The position numbers were made by a program, and so were the translations under genes. The notes beneath the pieces are model-generated. The model saw only the letters and a list, made by a program, of their open reading frames with translations, was not told the origin of the DNA and ran no database searches. From Merdimonas faecis (GTDB taxonomy: Bacteria > Bacillota > Clostridia > Lachnospirales > Lachnospiraceae): DNA of 64,000 nt. Shown in pieces: positions 60,313 through 64,000 of this stretch. The DNA is taken from positions 310,001-374,000 of the forward strand of contig NZ_MIEH01000018.1 in the NCBI RefSeq assembly GCF_001754075.1, read 5' to 3'. The stretch's first letter is position 1; every line of letters starts with the position of its first letter.

Positions 60313-63300
60313 CTATTGATCCAGCTGGTCCTCTAAAAGACTTACAGATACCTGCGTGGATACGCCTTTTTCCTGCATGGTGATTCCATATAGCCGGTCA
60401 GCCGCCGTCATGGTGCCTCTCCGGTGAGTGATCACGATAAACTGTGTATTCTTGGTCAGTTTGTGGAGATATGCCGCAAACCGGCCTACATTATTGTCAT
60501 CCAGCGCCGCCTCGATTTCGTCCAGAAGACAGAAGGGCGATGGTTTCAGATTCTGGATCGCAAATAAAAGGGCAATGGCGGTCAGCGCCTTCTCCCCGCC
60601 TGACAGCTGCATCATATTCTGCAGCTTCTTCCCCGGCGGCTGTGCGATGATGCGGATGCCGGCCTCCAGGATATCTTCATCCTCCATTAATTCCAATGTG
60701 CCCTTTCCTCCGCCGAACAGCTCTTTAAATACGGTGTTGAATTCTTCGGCGATTCTTGCGAACTGTTCCTGGAACTGCTTTCTCATAGCAGTGTCCAGTT
60801 CTTCAATGATCTGTTCCAGCGTAGCCTCCGCTTCCACCAGATCGTCATGCTGTCCCTTCAGGAATTCATAGCGCTCGGATACGCTTTTATATTCCTCGAT
60901 CGCATTGACATTTACATTTCCCAGCCCCCGGATCTCACTTTTCAGCTCCTGGATCCGTTTCTTCATCCTGGAAAGATCCGTAAGGTCCGGATCCCGCAGC
61001 TCTTTGGCGTGGTTGTAGGTAATTTCATATTCTTCCCACATGTAGTTGATCTGCTTCTCCGAAGCGGCCTCGCTTGTCTCCTTCTGGCTCTCCAAACGGA
61101 AAATTTCTTTATCCAGTGCCGACATATGCTTCGACAGATCCTCTCTGTGCTGCAGAAATTCTTTGTGACGCTGGGTCAATTCCTCACGCTCTTTCTTATA
61201 TTTTTCAATCTCGTCCCGGATTTCTGTAAACAATTCAGAGGAATTTTCAATGGTTTCCCGAAGCTCCTGGATTTTTTGCTCCTTTTCCTGGATCTCTTCG
61301 GAATTTTCACCCTTATTTGCATTTAAGCCTTCCAGCTCCTGCTGGAATTTCTCACTTTCCTCCTGAATACGCTCCAGGTTTTCCCGGATAAAGTCATATT
61401 TCTGTTCCAGACCCGCATAAGCAAGATGGATCTCTTCGACAGTTTTCTGTCGCTGGCTTTCCATCGACTGTTCTTCTTCCAGAAGTCTTTGCTTTTCATC
61501 GATCTGAGCGCTTAATTCCTTTTCCAGGCTCTCGGAGGTATCGAGTTCTACGGTAATGGATTCCTGATTGTCTGCAATATCTGTGATCTGTGCATCCAGC
61601 TCATCGGCCTCTTTTCTTGTACTTTCTGACAATATGCGGGCATTGTCCATTCCGGTCTTGGCCTGGTCAGAATTCATCTTTGCCGTATTCTGGATCACAT
61701 ATGCCTTGCTTAGTTTTTCGGCAATCTCATCTGTTTTCTCATAATATCCGGCCCGCTCTTTCCGGAGTGCTTCCGACTGGGATTCCAGCTCATCCATCTC
61801 CTGTTTCAGCTGACGGACCGTCTTTTCAAATTCTTCGATCTCGCGTCGCCTGCTCAGCAGATTGCTGGTGTTTTTAAAGGCTCCTCCTGTCATAGAGCCT
61901 CCCGGGTTGATCAGCTCACCTTCCAGCGTAACGATCCGGATGGACTGATGGTACTTCCTTGCAATGGCCGACGCATGGTCAATATGATCCACGACCAGAG
62001 TCCGGCCCAGCAGAAAGTCTGTAAGCTTCTGATACTTTGCTTCTGTATTTGCAAGTGTATTTGCCATCCCGACCACGCCTTCTTCTTTCAGCGCACCAGG
62101 CTGGCTAATGCCTGTGTTTGCCCGGATACTGGTCAGCGGAAGGAAGGTAGCGCGGCCAAACCGGTTCTTTTTCAGGAACTGGATCATTCGCTTTGCCGTT
62201 TCCTCGTCTTCCGTAACAATATTCTGGATGCTTCCTCCAAGAGCTGTCTCTACGGCGATCTCATATTCTTTATTTACTTTGATAATGTCTGCCACTACGC
62301 CAAGAAGTCCTTTTTCCCTGGCTTTATTGTCCATGACCCGGCGGATGCTGTTTCCATATCCGTCATAACGCTCTGTGATATTCTTTAAGGATTCCAGACG
62401 GGACTGTTCTCTGTGGTATGCTGTCTGGCCGATTCGGAACTTTTCTGTCTGTGCGGCCAGCGTTTTCTGGATTTCCTGGATCTTCTGCTCATATTGCTGA
62501 TTCTCTTCCGTGAGCACCCGGATATGCCCTGATACTTCTTTCAGCTCCTTCTGGTATTCTTCGTATCGCTCATTCTGCCGGCTGATCTCGCTTTCAGCCT
62601 CAATGATCTGCTGGCTCATCCGGGCTTTCCGTACCTGGATCTGTTCCAGCATGGTGTCATATTTCTGGATCTTCGCCTTCGTGGAGGCCCGGTTATTCAA
62701 AACCTCTCTGATCTCGCTCTGATGGCTTTCAATCTCTGCAGAAAGTCCGGCAATTCGGGACTGAACTTCAATCAGTTCTTCCCGTGCCTGGTTTTCCAGC
62801 GTACGTTTCTCATTCAACTGAGCCTGGACTTCCTCCTGATCCTTTTTCAGCTCGCTGCTCTGTCTGTCACGGCTCCTGAGCTCTTCTTCCACAGCCTGTG
62901 CACGCTGGTCATAGTGTGCATCATTCATGTGTGCACTGTGGATCTGCTCTTTTAAAAGTTCAATCTGGTTTTCCAGCTGCTGTTTCAGAAGGTTTGTCTC
63001 GTTCAGCTGTCCCTTCGCCTTTTCAATAGAGGCGTCAATGCCATCCATCTGCTCCTCTACAGCGTCATACTCCGCCTTCATGTCATCATACTGCTGTCCG
63101 GCATCTGTAAGCTCGCTTTTTGTAGTCTCAAGCTTCCCTTCCAGGTCACGGATCTGTTCCTGGATACGCTCGGTTTCCAGCAGAAACATATTGATGTCGT
63201 AGGTTTTTAATTCTTCCTTTTTCTTCAGATATTCCCGCGCTGTCTCTGCCTGTCTTTCCAGCGGCCCCGCCTGCTTTTCCAGCTCTGCCAGGATATCGTT

Positions 63301-63873
63301 GACACGCAGGAGATTCTGCCGTTCCTCCTCCAGCTTTTTCAAAGAGGTATTTTTCCGGCGCTTGAACTTTACGATTCCGGCCGCTTCGTCAAAAAGTTCT
63401 CTTCGTTCTTCCGGTTTCCCGCTCAGAATACGGTCTATCTGTCCTTGTCCGATGATAGAATAGCCTTCTTTTCCGATACCGGTATCATAAAACAGCTCAT
63501 TGACGTCCTTCAGTCTGCAGAGGCTTCCGTTGATCAGATATTCGCTCTCACCGGAACGGTACAGTTTTCTTGCCACTGTGACTTCCTCATAGTCGATGGG
63601 AAGCTGATGGTCTGAATTATCCAGTGTGATCGCCACAGATGCGTAGCTTAAAGGCTTGCGGTTCTCTGTTCCGGAAAAGATCACGTCCTGCATACTGCCG
63701 CCGCGGAGCTGCTTGACTCTCTGTTCACCCAGAACCCAGCGCACCGCATCCGCAACGTTACTCTTTCCGCTGCCGTTTGGACCGACAATCCCTGTGATAC
63801 CGTTGTGAAAATCAAATTTGATCTTATGTGCAAAAGACTTAAAGCCTTGTACTTCGATGCTTTTTAAATACAT
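60313..63873 (-). CDS. smc: Chromosome partition protein SMC
   Basis: A 1186-residue SMC ATPase. Walker [21 protein letters not shown] (about 32-51), two long coiled coils, a hinge (about 515-680; [16 protein letters not shown] lies at its end), signature [17 protein letters not shown] and Walker [19 protein letters not shown]. With ScpA/ScpB it loads at ParB-parS and organises the chromosome. Full length for the family. The ATG follows GAGGT and is 7 bp after rnc. Confidence 0.97.
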   Translation of the reverse strand: MYLKSIEVQGFKSFAHKIKFDFHNGITGIVGPNGSGKSNVADAVRWVLGEQRVKQLRGGSMQDVIFSGTENRKPLSYASVAITLDNSDHQLPIDYEEVTVARKLYRSGESEYLINGSLCRLKDVNELFYDTGIGKEGYSIIGQGQIDRILSGKPEERRELFDEAAGIVKFKRRKNTSLKKLEEERQNLLRVNDILAELEKQAGPLERQAETAREYLKKKEELKTYDINMFLLETERIQEQIRDLEGKLETTKSELTDAGQQYDDMKAEYDAVEEQMDGIDASIEKAKGQLNETNLLKQQLENQIELLKEQIHSAHMNDAHYDQRAQAVEEELRSRDRQSSELKKDQEEVQAQLNEKRTLENQAREELIEVQSRIAGLSAEIESHQSEIREVLNNRASTKAKIQKYDTMLEQIQVRKARMSQQIIEAESEISRQNERYEEYQKELKEVSGHIRVLTEENQQYEQKIQEIQKTLAAQTEKFRIGQTAYHREQSRLESLKNITERYDGYGNSIRRVMDNKAREKGLLGVVADIIKVNKEYEIAVETALGGSIQNIVTEDEETAKRMIQFLKKNRFGRATFLPLTSIRANTGISQPGALKEEGVVGMANTLANTEAKYQKLTDFLLGRTLVVDHIDHASAIARKYHQSIRIVTLEGELINPGGSMTGGAFKNTSNLLSRRREIEEFEKTVRQLKQEMDELESQSEALRKERAGYYEKTDEIAEKLSKAYVIQNTAKMNSDQAKTGMDNARILSESTRKEADELDAQITDIADNQESITVELDTSESLEKELSAQIDEKQRLLEEEQSMESQRQKTVEEIHLAYAGLEQKYDFIRENLERIQEESEKFQQELEGLNANKGENSEEIQEKEQKIQELRETIENSSELFTEIRDEIEKYKKEREELTQRHKEFLQHREDLSKHMSALDKEIFRLESQKETSEAASEKQINYMWEEYEITYNHAKELRDPDLTDLSRMKKRIQELKSEIRGLGNVNVNAIEEYKSVSERYEFLKGQHDDLVEAEATLEQIIEELDTAMRKQFQEQFARIAEEFNTVFKELFGGGKGTLELMEDEDILEAGIRIIAQPPGKKLQNMMQLSGGEKALTAIALLFAIQNLKPSPFCLLDEIEAALDDNNVGRFAAYLHKLTKNTQFIVITHRRGTMTAADRLYGITMQEKGVSTQVSVSLLEDQLDQ

Positions 63874-63880
63874 ACCTCAC

Positions 63881-64000
63881 CTACTTTATGTTTTCTTGAT
63901 GCAGCTTTAAAATACTCTGATAAGCTGCCTCCTGCTCCGCCGCCTTTTTGGTGCGGCCGGTACCCGTTCCCCACTGCTTTTCGCCGATATAGACGGCCAC
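63881..64000 (-). CDS. rnc: Ribonuclease III, C-terminal end (cut by window edge)
   Basis: The last 39 codons of RNase III are visible: VYIGEKQWGTGTGRTKKAAE, then QEAAYQSILKLHQENIK and stop. GTGxGRTKKxAEQxAA is the closing helix of the double-stranded RNA-binding domain. The catalytic domain lies outside the window. The smc start is 7 bp downstream. Confidence 0.93.
   Translation of the reverse strand: MAVYIGEKQWGTGTGRTKKAAEQEAAYQSILKLHQENIK

Overview
The window looks like chromosome of a spore-forming, anaerobic Firmicute, most probably a Lachnospiraceae (class Clostridia). Reasons: moderate GC; almost all genes on one strand with tight overlaps; sporulation genes yqfC and yqfD beside phoH-ybeY; DUF896, DUF4250 and RNHCP proteins typical of this group; an Nfn-type ferredoxin/NADP pair; a probable (Re)-citrate synthase with isocitrate dehydrogenase; Rex; and the rnc-smc-ftsY block. 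No rRNA, tRNA, CRISPR array or intact insertion sequence was seen.

Layout. 1-9.3 kb: 5' part of mutS, a small membrane protein, miaB, DUF4250, DUF896, a BofC-like protein, a pyridoxal/pyridoxamine kinase, a SpoVB/MurJ-type flippase, ybeY, phoH, yqfD and yqfC, all on the minus strand. 9.4-12.3 kb: a plus-strand MBOAT/DHHW pair that should O-acetylate a surface polymer. 12.3-25.4 kb: minus-strand accessory and housekeeping genes (J-domain protein, DUF5685, aldo/keto reductase, HelD, a self-regulated GntR/DUF5808 operon, DUF5655, two RNHCP paralogues, alcohol dehydrogenase, flavodoxin, DUF2200), plus a frame-disrupted plus-strand FKBP-type isomerase.

25.4-35.9 kb is an AT-richer accessory region of small, unrelated genes and gene fragments. 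It abuts the 3' end of rlmH, the gene that staphylococcal SCC elements use as attachment site. Two features stand out. (1) The last codons of rlmH are repeated about 1.9 kb away inside a GCGG-armed inverted repeat, much like an SCC end. (2) Four copies of a module of about 80 bp (terminator-like segment followed by a near-consensus promoter with -35 ATGACA, 17 bp, -10 TATAAT) sit between unrelated genes. The region also carries decayed pieces (SUKH immunity protein, Rieske-like motif, half a glyoxalase, frameshifted small genes). I read it as an rlmH-anchored site where small cassettes have accumulated; no recombinase is present in the window.

36-64 kb is core again: rlmH, a ZIP transporter, bioY, nfnA-nfnB, a zinc-ribbon/TPR/chitobiase-fold protein, ftsK/spoIIIE, tepA, metY, yebC, a CorC-like protein, mazF-alr-nnr, rex, a divergent ABC-F ATPase, the citrate synthase-GntR-icd operon with a 24-bp perfect palindromic operator, ilvA, ftsY, smc and the 3' end of rnc. 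In two places (after miaB and after metY) the terminator hairpin of one gene contains the ribosome-binding site of the next.
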